48,036 nucleotides of DNA from a virus: IMG/VR virus record IMGVR_UViG_3300015371_000064, positions 1 through 48,036 of that record. One strand, 5' to 3'. Under the pieces are notes generated by a model. The model was not told where the DNA came from. It searched no databases and worked only from the letters and a program-made list of their open reading frames with translations. The position numbers and the translations under genes were made by a program. Each line of letters opens with the position of its first letter. The first letter of the stretch is position 1. Positions 25,540 to 33,169 of the stretch are shown here, in pieces.

Positions 25540-26267
25540 AACTCATCCCCCACTATTGAAATTACATGTATAGCAACTTAGGGAATGGACGGGTGCTCTC
25601 CGTCACTACCAGCCTAGCACGGCTGTCAAATCACCTGTCCCCCTAAGTCGTTGACAATCAACGGTTTAGACCCGGTATTTTTCTTGATTCTCCCCTATGG
25701 AAGATTCTTTCCCTTAGTACCTATTACCTCCTTTTCTACAGAATATGGGACCCATTTTTAATATGTATTTCTCATGGCATGTTATTTCAGGCAAGCCCCT
25801 TCGAGAAAGTTTGTCAACCCCCAATATACAGGGGTATACCCACTGGCTCATACCATATGTTGGGGTGTTTACAGCGCAAAGTACTCGGCTTTGCAAAGTA
25901 AAGCACTCTGCGAAGCAAAGTCCTTGAAAGAGCAAAGCCCTTTGTGCTGTGCCTGTCAAGCCGGGCCGCAACGTATACGTTAGCGCACGCACTAGCGCAT
26001 ACGCACTTACATGTAAAGCCTGACGCCACGGTATGGGCTCAGCCGGGCGACCGAAAAAAAAATGTGGCCGGACCTGAAAAAGATGTTGCACCGGACTGGC
26101 CCCGTGATATTCTTGTCTTGCGGCAATGGAGCGCAAGGCGAGCCGAGAGGCGAACCGATAAGACGCAGCCCACGCCGCCAAGATTAGGGACGGCGCTAAC
26201 GGCGACTCCCGGCAAGCGTGAAAGGCCCGGATGCATGGTGCTTCCGGTAACATGGAGCTGATACAGT
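25540..26267. promoter_or_regulatory. Divergent non-coding control region
   Basis: 728 bases without a convincing gene, between the divergent late and early operons. It holds palindrome TACATGTA at 25563 and 26008, GGGTATACC at 25832, four GCAAAG words at 25876, 25893, 25915 and 25932 (spacing 17, 22, 17), and a 12-bp palindrome at 25970..25981. A weak promoter-like pair TTGTCA (25811) and TATACC (25835) is 18 apart. The right 300 bases are clearly GC-richer than the left. Expected to carry promoters for both operons; exact start sites are not visible. Confidence 0.6.
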
Positions 26268-26708
26268 ATGGCGAACATCAAGACAGAGACTTTCACCGCG
26301 ACGATGGCGAACGCCCATGGCAGGCCGCTGACAAAGCTGGAGGTCAAGGAAGGATTCGCGCCTCTTCCGGCCAGCATCGAATACGAAGTGACGTACGATG
26401 CTTTGCTTGATATCGCGAGCGTCAAGGAAGTCAATGAGTATCCGAAGGACGCGGATATCGTCGATTTCGTCAACGCGAAGCGCAAGGCCAACGCGCGTCA
26501 GAAAGCAGGGACGGCGAAGCTCGATTCTTTGGGCCGTATCATTCCGACTGCCGAGAATGACGACGACCTGAAGCTCAAGAACATCTTCGACACGCTGATG
26601 CTCATGAAGAACAAGGACGGTTCCAAGCAGTACACCGTGGCCGAAGCGCGTGCGACTGCGGAGACGGTGCTCGGACTCAAGTGGTCCGACGACGGGGCCA
26701 GCAAGTAG
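26268..26708 (+). CDS. First early protein, GC-rich, unknown
   Basis: 146 residues, mostly helical, with a charged N-terminus and a C-terminal TVAEARATAETVLGLKWSD. Ribosome site GGAG ahead of the ATG. Third codon positions are mostly G or C, unlike the AT-richer neighbours, and a hairpin follows 11 bases after the stop. These signs suggest strong early expression or recent acquisition. No family recognised; host-takeover or DNA-binding roles are possible guesses. Confidence 0.7.
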   Translation: MANIKTETFTATMANAHGRPLTKLEVKEGFAPLPASIEYEVTYDALLDIASVKEVNEYPKDADIVDFVNAKRKANARQKAGTAKLDSLGRIIPTAENDDDLKLKNIFDTLMLMKNKDGSKQYTVAEARATAETVLGLKWSDDGASK

Positions 26709-26719
26709 TCTCTACACAC

Positions 26720-26747
26720 TCCGGGCTGGTCTACATGACAGCCCGGA
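26720..26747 (+). terminator. Hairpin after the first early gene
   Basis: TCCGGGCT pairs perfectly with AGCCCGGA over 12 bases, followed by a short pyrimidine run TTCTACTCTCTC. It may be a weak terminator or an mRNA 3' stabiliser; the run is not a clean T-tract. Confidence 0.6.
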
Positions 26748-26775
26748 TTCTACTCTCTCACACTGAGGTAACACA

Positions 26776-26940
26776 ATGAAGAACAAAGTCCGCACGATGC
26801 CACACTACATCTACTCTTACGTCCGCTACATGGAGCTGCGCCGTATCAAGGATACCATCGGCCTTTCCATCAAGCAGGCCGCCGAGTATGACTACCAGCG
26901 CAAGATGTTCGCGCTGGACACGCTGATGTCCACCAACTAA
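26776..26940 (+). CDS. Small basic early protein
   Basis: 54 residues (MKNKVRTMPHYIYSYVRYME...), Tyr/Arg/Lys-rich and helical, with GAGGT before the ATG. GC-rich codons like the preceding gene, and hairpins on both sides. Size and basic charge fit a nucleic-acid or polymerase-binding early protein; not recognised. Confidence 0.7.
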   Translation: MKNKVRTMPHYIYSYVRYMELRRIKDTIGLSIKQAAEYDYQRKMFALDTLMSTN

Positions 26941-26950
26941 CCTTTACATG

Positions 26951-26973
26951 GGGGCCAGCGTCCTGCTGGCTCC
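26951..26973 (+). other. Hairpin after the second early gene
   Basis: GGGGCCAGC pairs with GCTGGCTCC, nine pairs with one G-U, around a five-base loop, 10 bases after the stop. No T-tract follows, so it is listed as an mRNA stability or processing element. Confidence 0.6.
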
Positions 26974-27402
26974 TCTCCCCGCCCTGCCTGGCCCTACCTG
27001 CCCCAGAGTCCGACGCCCTTCTGTTCTGTGCGCCCATTCTGTGCAAGTTGTATGATGTCTGATGTCATACAGAACCATACATGTATTCTGTGCATGTAAT
27101 TTGTCAAGAGTAAAACTTGTATTCTGTGCGCCTAGTCTTTACTTACTAGATAAGTCTCTCCCTCCCTCCCTCGCCCTCCTAAGGGTATACCACCACATAG
27201 GGGGGAGTGAGGGTAGTCGTGGGTTGTGCTTTCTTTTTATTTTTTTTTTTTTTTTTACATATAATCAATACACATAAATACCCCTAAATACGCCTTTCCC
27301 CACTTGACACGAATTGCCTTGAAAACAGCCAAAGTATCGGGTAGGCTAGTGGAGGGCGAGAGCGGGGGAGAGGGAGATTGCCCCATTTTGTAAAGGATAC
27401 AT
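26974..27402 (+). promoter_or_regulatory. Candidate origin / early control region
   Basis: No convincing gene. Contents: four direct copies of TTCTGTGC (27024, 27037, 27086, 27122; two extend to TTCTGTGCGCC); an inverted repeat TGTATGA...TCATACA at 27049..27071; TACATGTA at 27078; GGGTATACC at 27183; C/T-rich tract 27156..27180; 17 T's at 27240..27256 followed by TATAAT at 27260. Iteron-like repeats beside an AT-rich stretch are typical of replication origins. Confidence 0.5.
27024..27129 (+). repeat. Four iteron-like TTCTGTGC repeats
   Basis: Direct copies start at 27024, 27037, 27086 and 27122, all on the same strand. The first and last share the longer word TTCTGTGCGCC, and the third and fourth share TGTATTCTGTGC. 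Clustering in non-coding DNA argues against chance. Confidence 0.7.
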
Positions 27403-27594
27403 ATGAGAATAGAACCTGAGTGTAACAAGAGGAAGTTAGATGGGGACTGTCGATGTAAGAAGTGCGAAGAAGTGTATGAAGCGGACATAAGATTACCCTT
27501 CGAGAACTTATGCGCGCTTTGTACAGTTCACGAAATGACATTCCTTCTATCGAAGGCCATAACGAAGATACACGAACTTGAGAGGAGGAAGTAA
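27403..27594 (+). CDS. Zinc-finger microprotein
   Basis: 63 residues. Cysteines CRCKKC and CALC, with an earlier Cys, can form one zinc site; a short helix follows. AAGGAT precedes the ATG, and the stop overlaps the next start (TAATG). Unknown function, first of a run of small zinc-binding early proteins. Confidence 0.65.
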   Translation: MRIEPECNKRKLDGDCRCKKCEEVYEADIRLPFENLCALCTVHEMTFLLSKAITKIHELERRK

Positions 27595-28046
27595 TGGGAC
27601 AGAGAACAGGTTCTATGAACCATACGCACAGATACATCCTCAAACAGATGGGGTCAAGCTCAATCAATCCTGTCTGGAAATGCTCATTACCAGGCTGCGC
27701 GCACTTCATTCCACGGAACGTAGAGGTTTGGGGTCGCATGTCTATCTGTTGGAATTGTGGTAAGGAGTTTCCAATGGATGAGAGTAACGCGCAGAAATAC
27801 ATCCTTAACGACAATATGCCTAACTGTGAGTCGTGTATAGACCTAGCGGAGCGTGGTGAAGTCTACATACCGCCAGCACCAGCAAAGACGGTATACGATG
27901 TGTTCCCATCAGCTCCTCGCACTTCGACGGAAACAGAGGAAGATGCAGAGAAGAAACGGCTCAAGGAACAGCTCAAGAAGCGTATCGAAATCTACAAGAG
28001 CATGGGACTAAACACTAAAGAACTAGAGGAAGAACTCAATAAGTAG
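27594..28046 (+). CDS. Zinc-ribbon protein with C-terminal charged helix
   Basis: 150 residues. Cysteine pairs (CSLPGC, CWNC, CESC) give one or two zinc ribbons across residues about 30-85, followed by a Pro-rich linker and a Lys/Glu helix (KKRLKEQLKKRIEIYKSM). Translationally coupled to the preceding gene. Possibly a nucleic-acid-binding regulator; not recognised. Confidence 0.65.
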   Translation: MGQRTGSMNHTHRYILKQMGSSSINPVWKCSLPGCAHFIPRNVEVWGRMSICWNCGKEFPMDESNAQKYILNDNMPNCESCIDLAERGEVYIPPAPAKTVYDVFPSAPRTSTETEEDAEKKRLKEQLKKRIEIYKSMGLNTKELEEELNK

Positions 28047-28236
28047 TAATCCATACTAACTAAGGGAAACTGGCCGGGTCCGGGCAGGTCGGCTCGGCCA
28101 GTCGCCCTAAGTGCTTACCAGTCAACGACTTAGGCCCCCATTGACCCTCCCCGGCGACCTGTGATACGCTTGGGTTGGCGGCTTACGGCAGTTCTTACAA
28201 GTAAGCCTTACATGTATTCCGAAAGGACGTGTCCAA
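28047..28236 (+). promoter_or_regulatory. Structured intergenic leader
   Basis: 190 bases without a gene. Stem ACTGGCC (28069) with GGCCAGT (28096). Nested stems GTCGCC (28101) with GGCGAC (28153) and CCTAAGT (28106) with ACTTAGG (28128). Palindrome TACATGTA at 28209 just before the ribosome site. Looks like a terminator/leader plus promoter zone for the next gene block. Confidence 0.5.
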
Positions 28237-28437
28237 GTGTCCGAGCGATACAATCCGAACATTCCAGCGTTGTATGAAGCAGCCGAAAGGTTTGGCTTCA
28301 TTGTAGATACGCGTGGCGTCTATCCTACGATGATTCGTGGGGTGAAAGCTGCACAGTATCGCACTCACCGTGATATGCTGAAGTTCATCTCAGTTTCGCA
28401 GGAATATGCGGAACGTCACGGCACGGCATCCAACTAA
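28237..28437 (+). CDS. Hypothetical small protein
   Basis: 66 residues from GTG (MSERYNPNIPALYEAAERFG...), helical, preceded by TCCGAAAGGAC, the same unusual ribosome box used by two following genes. Contains a KAAQYRTHRDMLKFI basic helix. Function unknown. Confidence 0.65.
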   Translation: MSERYNPNIPALYEAAERFGFIVDTRGVYPTMIRGVKAAQYRTHRDMLKFISVSQEYAERHGTASN

Positions 28438-28459
28438 CTGATTCCGAAAGGACAGCACA

Positions 28460-28645
28460 ATGCGTAGATTCTTCTGCTCCATCTGCAAGAAAGTAAAGCG
28501 TGTCCAAAAGTGGCCGAAGAACGTGGAAAACAGGGATTCCGGCGTAGTCACTGAGCGCGTAGGAACCTGTAATCACCACGAGGGTCGCTTTGAACGCGCC
28601 CAACTTGGTAATCGATTCAACCAGACTACTACGGGAGCACGGTAA
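28460..28645 (+). CDS. Zinc-finger microprotein
   Basis: 61 residues, basic. CSIC near the N-terminus and CNHH later could coordinate one zinc. TCCGAAAGGAC sits before the ATG, and the final base overlaps the next start. Not recognised. Confidence 0.6.
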   Translation: MRRFFCSICKKVKRVQKWPKNVENRDSGVVTERVGTCNHHEGRFERAQLGNRFNQTTTGAR

Positions 28646-29316
28646 TGTCTCCACTACTGAAGCAAGTAACAGGTGATTGTGATTGCTGTGATTCGGTCAA
28701 TATCGTAATCACAATGCGGCATGACATGAAGATGTGCGATGACTGTATCGCAAAGGAAGATGCCGTAGTTCCTACCATTCAATCCGTCGATGCGCTGATT
28801 CAACAGTCGCGCAAGATGGACGATGCCATACAGCTGAAGCAAGACGTGTTCAACGCTACCAGCGTCGCGGCAATCGAAATACACGCGGCAATCATGAATG
28901 ACCCATCAATTCCAGATGACCAAAAGGATTTCATGGTCGTAAAGGAATTGTTCCGGCGTCAACAGCATCTTCAGGAAGTGCTGTTTAACGAGCGTCAATC
29001 AATTCTACAGCATGAATCAGAGATGCGTGCGTGGCAAGTCCAGACTCAAGAGTTTGCAGGTAAACTGCGAGCTGAGCTGCGCGCTCAATTCAAGGTAGTC
29101 GATATCAACTATCAGCCAGTTACGCCGAAGTCACCGAAAACTGCTAAGGCTCCCAAGCCATCCACAGGCAGGACCAGACCTAATACAAAGGAAGTCACGG
29201 AAGCAGCCGCGAAGTATGGTGTTGTGGCTTCTATGGTGGCTATGGTCTGCGATACTCGTAAGCTATCGCCTGAAGCAGCAGCGAAGTTTCTCGCAGAGAA
29301 GCTCAACACGAAGTAG
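28645..29316 (+). CDS. Hypothetical protein with zinc motif and long helix
   Basis: 223 residues. CDCC near residue 12 and CDDC near residue 32 form a probable zinc site. A long coiled-coil-like helix (about 60-150) follows, then a Lys/Pro-rich linker and a C-terminal helical pair ending with LSPEAAAKFLAEKL. The position before the SprT-SNF2 gene suggests a DNA-processing partner. Function unknown. Confidence 0.65.
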   Translation: MSPLLKQVTGDCDCCDSVNIVITMRHDMKMCDDCIAKEDAVVPTIQSVDALIQQSRKMDDAIQLKQDVFNATSVAAIEIHAAIMNDPSIPDDQKDFMVVKELFRRQQHLQEVLFNERQSILQHESEMRAWQVQTQEFAGKLRAELRAQFKVVDINYQPVTPKSPKTAKAPKPSTGRTRPNTKEVTEAAAKYGVVASMVAMVCDTRKLSPEAAAKFLAEKLNTK

Positions 29317-29346
29317 TCTCTCGTAATCCGAAAGGACGAGACAATC

Positions 29347-31419
29347 ATGGATAGACAGGCAGCAGCACAAACGTGCCGGGACGAAATGAATAAGCACGGC
29401 CTGACTAATTGGGGAGTCAGGTTGAATCAGAATGCGGACGCAGGATTTCTCGGTATGTGTATGCATCGGGATAAGGTGATTATCCTGAGTGCTCACCATA
29501 TCGATATCCATCCTGACCCGGATGTAATCAATACCATCCGTCATGAAATCGCTCACGCGCTTACACCCGGTCATTCTCATGATGAAGTGTGGGCTGATAA
29601 GGCACGGGAGATTGGATGCGATAACGTAGCACCATGCTCTAATCTCACGCTAAGCCCTGCAATCATTGACGCAATTCGCTCAGGTGCGGACGTGGAAGTA
29701 ACCTTTACTGAGCAAGTAATCCGCACGCCGAAGTACACCATCACACGGCTTCAGGACAAGTGTGAAATCTGCGGTAAGGTTGCGAAAACAGTCTCCGAGC
29801 AAGTAGTGGAGAATGACGACGACGAGCGGCCTAACCTGAAGATTACGAAACTCGACTGCGGCCATATCGTAATGAAGCGGATTCCAAAAGGAACACCGTT
29901 TCATAAGCTGCACTACGGTGGTGACGACAACTGCCAGCATGCATGGAAGAAGAATGAATGCATGTTGTGTGGACGCTTCAAGCCTTTCGACTTTCAAATC
30001 GATGGCATGAGATTCTTGGAACAAGCTCTCGCAGTCAATAGCGGTGGAGCTATTTTCGACGAGATGGGCCTAGGTAAGACCATACAGGCTAACGGCGTCG
30101 TATACTTCCATCAGGCAGAGCTTACGCCATGCCTGCAGATTGTCAAGTCTGGTATTAAGTATCAGGCTGCGATGGCTCTCATGAACTGGGGAGATGAAAG
30201 TCAGGTTCCTCAGGTAATCAATTCCAGCAAGGATTGGCTTATTCCTGGCCTGAAGCACTACATCATCGGCTACGATATGCTGGTCCCCAAGGTCCGAATG
30301 GTGAAAGGAAAGGAAGTTAAGAGCGGCTTCGATATCACTCAATTCGACCGAGTCGGTATCAAGTGTGTCATCCTTGATGAGTGTCAGCAGATTAAGAACC
30401 CTGATTCCACGCGCACTCAGATGGTGCGTAAGGTATGTAAGGGCAGGAAAGTCATCGCACTATCAGGGACTCCGTGGAAGAACCGTGGTAGCGAATTGTT
30501 CCCTGTCTACAACATGCTTGCGCCTAGCAAGTTCTGGTCATTCGAGGACTTCAAGCGGCGTTGGGTTGATACATACTGGCAGGGAAACATCTTGAAAGAA
30601 GGCGGTATCAAGCGTATCGCTCAATTCAAGGAATACACGAAGGACATCTCTATCCGGCGTGAAAGGACGGAAGTTATGTCAGAACTCCCACTAGTCAATA
30701 GGACTAAGCTCTACGTGCAGATGAGCCAGCTTGAAGAAGAACTCTACGATGAGGCTGTCGATGAATTCGTCAAGTGGTATGAAACTGAAGTAGAGAACAT
30801 GTCAGGCATCGCAATCATCGCAGCCATGCAGAAGATGCGGCATCTAGTGGCGCAAGCTAAGGTGCCAGCTACGATGGACTACATGGACGACTTCGTAGCG
30901 GAGACTGACCGTAAGATGGTTATCTTCGCTCATCATAAGGACGTTCAACAGTTCCTTTACGATGACTGCGTGGCTCGTTACAGCTCAGAGATTCCAGTGT
31001 TCAAGCTCACGTCAGAAATGGGTGGGCAGGCACGTTACGAAACTCAGGAAGCCTTTAACAAGGCTCCGCGTGCAATCCTTGTAGCGTCACAGCTCGCAGC
31101 CGGAGAGGGTTTGAATCTTCAGACCTGCGCTGATTGCATCATGCATGAGCGTCAGTGGAATCCAGGTAATGAGGAGCAGGCTGAGGGACGGTTTATCCGT
31201 ATCGGTCAGACTGCTGCTTCAGTAAATGCTGTTTACGCTCATTTGACCGGGTTGACTACAATCGACCCGCAGCTTGATGCAATCGTTGAGCGTAAGCGTC
31301 ATCAGTTCTACGCGGCGATGAGTAATGGTGAGACTCCACGATGGAGTGAAGATTCCATCATGAAGGAACTGGCCGAGACTATCGTGCGCGCTCACAAACA
31401 GAAGAAAGCGGCAGCATAA
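29347..31419 (+). CDS. SprT-like metalloprotease / SNF2 helicase fusion
   Basis: 690 residues. Residues about 1-100 form a SprT-type domain: HEIAH at 66-70 plus His76/78, preceded by the strand VIILSAHHIDIHPDPDVI. A cysteine-rich linker follows (CEICG at 139-142, C171, C196, CMLCG at 205-208). Residues about 215 onward are an SNF2 translocase: Walker A DEMGLGKT (238-245), motif II DECQ (344-347), SGTP (373-376), and late motifs QWNPGNEEQAEGRFIRIGQ. The fusion suggests a translocase that pulls on DNA-bound proteins or cross-links and a protease that cuts them, as Spartan does. TCCGAAAGGAC ribosome box. Confidence 0.9.
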   Translation: MDRQAAAQTCRDEMNKHGLTNWGVRLNQNADAGFLGMCMHRDKVIILSAHHIDIHPDPDVINTIRHEIAHALTPGHSHDEVWADKAREIGCDNVAPCSNLTLSPAIIDAIRSGADVEVTFTEQVIRTPKYTITRLQDKCEICGKVAKTVSEQVVENDDDERPNLKITKLDCGHIVMKRIPKGTPFHKLHYGGDDNCQHAWKKNECMLCGRFKPFDFQIDGMRFLEQALAVNSGGAIFDEMGLGKTIQANGVVYFHQAELTPCLQIVKSGIKYQAAMALMNWGDESQVPQVINSSKDWLIPGLKHYIIGYDMLVPKVRMVKGKEVKSGFDITQFDRVGIKCVILDECQQIKNPDSTRTQMVRKVCKGRKVIALSGTPWKNRGSELFPVYNMLAPSKFWSFEDFKRRWVDTYWQGNILKEGGIKRIAQFKEYTKDISIRRERTEVMSELPLVNRTKLYVQMSQLEEELYDEAVDEFVKWYETEVENMSGIAIIAAMQKMRHLVAQAKVPATMDYMDDFVAETDRKMVIFAHHKDVQQFLYDDCVARYSSEIPVFKLTSEMGGQARYETQEAFNKAPRAILVASQLAAGEGLNLQTCADCIMHERQWNPGNEEQAEGRFIRIGQTAASVNAVYAHLTGLTTIDPQLDAIVERKRHQFYAAMSNGETPRWSEDSIMKELAETIVRAHKQKKAAA

Positions 31420-31451
31420 CTGATTCGCTAGATTGTGGATGGACAATTGAA

Positions 31452-31991
31452 ATGAGAGTAATGGACCCTGCTAAGACTGCGGCATTCCGTTCAATGGTCT
31501 ACTTCATGACACGGGACGGCATGAATATCTGGGACGCACGCATGAAAGCGCGTGAGATACTCGATTATCCTCTCCGCACTCGACGTGAGTGGCAGAGAGA
31601 GTACAAGTTCAATAAGGAAGGTCAAAAGAAACGGTTTCAGTATATTCCAACTAGTGAGGAAGTACTCGACTTGAACTTCCACGCCATTGTATCAGATTGC
31701 CGTGGAATTGTGAGGGGAACATTAGTTCCGAGGGCGTGGCAGGACTTGTCAAGTACTTGGGTAGAGATTGAGCATATCAATCGTGCTCAGTATCCACCGG
31801 AACCTGAATACAAGGTAGTCCACCGTGAGCGTAAGGCTGCTCAGCGTAATCAGGTGGAAGTAAGAACGGGAGAAGAAAGGAAGTTCATTAGGAAGATACA
31901 GCGTATCCTCATGATGCAAGGCATGGAGAAGGAAGTAGCTAGGCAGAAGGCAGAGACTCTACTACTCGGTCCGACTAAAGGAGAGGTATAG
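31452..31991 (+). CDS. Hypothetical protein
   Basis: 179 residues, strongly basic and helical, no motif recognised (RTRREWQREYKFNKEGQ and KFIRKIQRILMMQG are typical stretches). The ribosome site is weak. Follows the helicase gene by 32 bases. May be nucleic-acid binding. Confidence 0.65.
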   Translation: MRVMDPAKTAAFRSMVYFMTRDGMNIWDARMKAREILDYPLRTRREWQREYKFNKEGQKKRFQYIPTSEEVLDLNFHAIVSDCRGIVRGTLVPRAWQDLSSTWVEIEHINRAQYPPEPEYKVVHRERKAAQRNQVEVRTGEERKFIRKIQRILMMQGMEKEVARQKAETLLLGPTKGEV

Positions 31992-31992
31992 T

Positions 31993-32058
31993 ATGGATTC
32001 ACCAGGCGCAATTCTGCTCGTCATTCTTTTCTTTTGTTTGTTGGGACTCGATAACTGA
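31993..32058 (+). CDS. 21-residue transmembrane microprotein
   Basis: ATG follows GGAGAGG by six bases and the ORF starts just after the previous stop. The peptide is almost entirely hydrophobic (GAILLVILFFCLLG), long enough for a single membrane helix, with Asp residues at both ends. Likely a small membrane regulator, though at this length coding status rests on the ribosome site and spacing. Confidence 0.5.
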   Translation: MDSPGAILLVILFFCLLGLDN

Positions 32059-32072
32059 GAGGAGAAAGTAAA

Positions 32073-32222
32073 ATGCCAGAGTTCAAACAGATGACACTCT
32101 CGGAATGTGCTCGATTTGACCGTCAGAATAAGCTGAAAGATAAGCTGACCGGATGGGGCCGAATCTGTAAGGATAGACAGGCCAAAGGAATCTCACGTAA
32201 AGAAAGGAGGAAGCAAAAATGA
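32073..32222 (+). CDS. Small basic protein
   Basis: 49 residues (MPEFKQMTLSECARFDRQNK...) ending in a KERRKQK tail. GAGGAG precedes the ATG, and the stop overlaps the next start by ATGA. Charge suggests nucleic-acid binding; unknown family. Confidence 0.65.
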   Translation: MPEFKQMTLSECARFDRQNKLKDKLTGWGRICKDRQAKGISRKERRKQK

Positions 32223-32434
32223 GGAGCGACTATGACCGTGCCATCCTTGAGACAATGAAAGCATTAGGGGATGGTACGGAACGTATACTGGCCATAATGT
32301 GCATGAAAGCTGATGAAGGAACATTTCATCAGTTGCGGCTAACGTGGCCGGAAGTGTTCAAGAAGTACTTGGAAATCACGCAGTTAGAACAGATCTACTC
32401 TTTGGATAGTTACAAGTGGAGGACGAGACAATGA
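32219..32434 (+). CDS. Hypothetical helical protein
   Basis: 71 residues, helical, mixed charge. GGAGG within the upstream gene and ATGA overlap give translational coupling. Not recognised. Confidence 0.6.
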   Translation: MRSDYDRAILETMKALGDGTERILAIMCMKADEGTFHQLRLTWPEVFKKYLEITQLEQIYSLDSYKWRTRQ

Positions 32435-32622
32435 TTACTACCGAACAGATGGAACTCTACAATACGATGGTCGAAACCATCAAGCAGAATGGTGATACCA
32501 GCATTAAGCTGCTGGCTGCACTTGAAGCTCTGGTAGAGAAAGTAAACAGTCTCGAAGCACGTATCTTCGAGCTGGAATGCCAGATGACTATGGTGGGCAG
32601 CAATAGGAAGGACACGCACTAA
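32431..32622 (+). CDS. Coiled-coil microprotein
   Basis: 63 residues from ATG 32431 (GGAGG eight bases upstream; overlaps the prior stop), preferred to an in-frame GTG 15 bases earlier. Heptad pattern LLAALEALVEKVNSLEARIFELE predicts a coiled coil. Function unknown. Confidence 0.65.
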   Translation: MITTEQMELYNTMVETIKQNGDTSIKLLAALEALVEKVNSLEARIFELECQMTMVGSNRKDTH

Positions 32623-32828
32623 TGTTGCTCCACCAGATTCCTGTCAATTTCACGGTACGTGCTGAGACTGCTGACGAAGCAGTAAGGAAGTTGGGTGACT
32701 TCCTTGCAGCGGCAGATGCTCATGACGAACTGGAAGCACTTGCTACACCCATCAAGGGTTACTCGTTGGAGGAAGTGTTTGAATCCTACGAGGAAGAACA
32801 GATGGACCTGCCTTTCGGTAACGAGTAG
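32622..32828 (+). CDS. Acidic hypothetical protein
   Basis: 68 residues, acidic, beginning with a strand and two helices (ETADEAVRKLGDFLAAADAHDELEAL). TAATG overlap with the preceding gene. Not recognised. Confidence 0.6.
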   Translation: MLLHQIPVNFTVRAETADEAVRKLGDFLAAADAHDELEALATPIKGYSLEEVFESYEEEQMDLPFGNE

Positions 32829-32840
32829 GAGGATACGACT

Positions 32841-33047
32841 GTGCCAACATACTACGATGACAACTTCGGATTTTGGGAAAACATGGATGGACCTGATGGA
32901 GAGGACAACAGGGAGTTCTACAAGCAGGTTCAACGTGAGTCCGTATGGAAGAAATGCACGTCATGCGGACGGCGTGTAAGGATTCGTCCTGACTATGCAA
33001 TCTGCAATTCCTGCGCTGACAAGCGTGAGCGCGGATACGATTGCTAG
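32841..33047 (+). CDS. Zinc-ribbon microprotein
   Basis: 68 residues from GTG, preceded by TAGGAGG. Acidic N-terminus, then a zinc ribbon CTSCG...CNSC in the last 25 residues. Adapter-type nucleic-acid or protein binder; unknown. Confidence 0.65.
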   Translation: MPTYYDDNFGFWENMDGPDGEDNREFYKQVQRESVWKKCTSCGRRVRIRPDYAICNSCADKRERGYDC

Positions 33048-33060
33048 TTACAGGACTCGA

Positions 33061-33124
33061 CTAGGCGAGTATAAATAGCCATTTGGCCTAGTGCGTCCTC
33101 TCACTACTGGAGGGTGGTGAGAGG
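33061..33124 (+). other. Paired hairpins ahead of 33170 gene
   Basis: CTAGGC (33061) pairs with GCCTAG (33086). CCTCTCAC (33097) pairs perfectly with GTGAGAGG (33117). An alternative stem ACTCG/CGAGT overlaps the first, so two folds compete. Probable leader structure. Confidence 0.5.
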
Positions 33125-33169
33125 AGTTGGACAATTCAGTCCATACGTGAAAGTAGGAGACAACACAGT

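Noticed and set aside
25714-26261. Open frames on both strands of the divergent control region
   Set aside because: Low-quality composition, no ribosome sites in place, overlap with repeats and palindromes; they look like chance frames in GC-rich DNA.
27062-27277. 71-codon plus-strand frame in the candidate origin
   Set aside because: Ends in poly-Phe from the T tract and covers the repeats; chance frame.
27304-27332. TTGACA at 27304 as a promoter
   Set aside because: No acceptable -10 box at 16-18 bases.
27284-27814. 176-codon minus-strand frame over the early region
   Set aside because: Opposes two coupled plus-strand genes with good ribosome sites and runs into the non-coding block.
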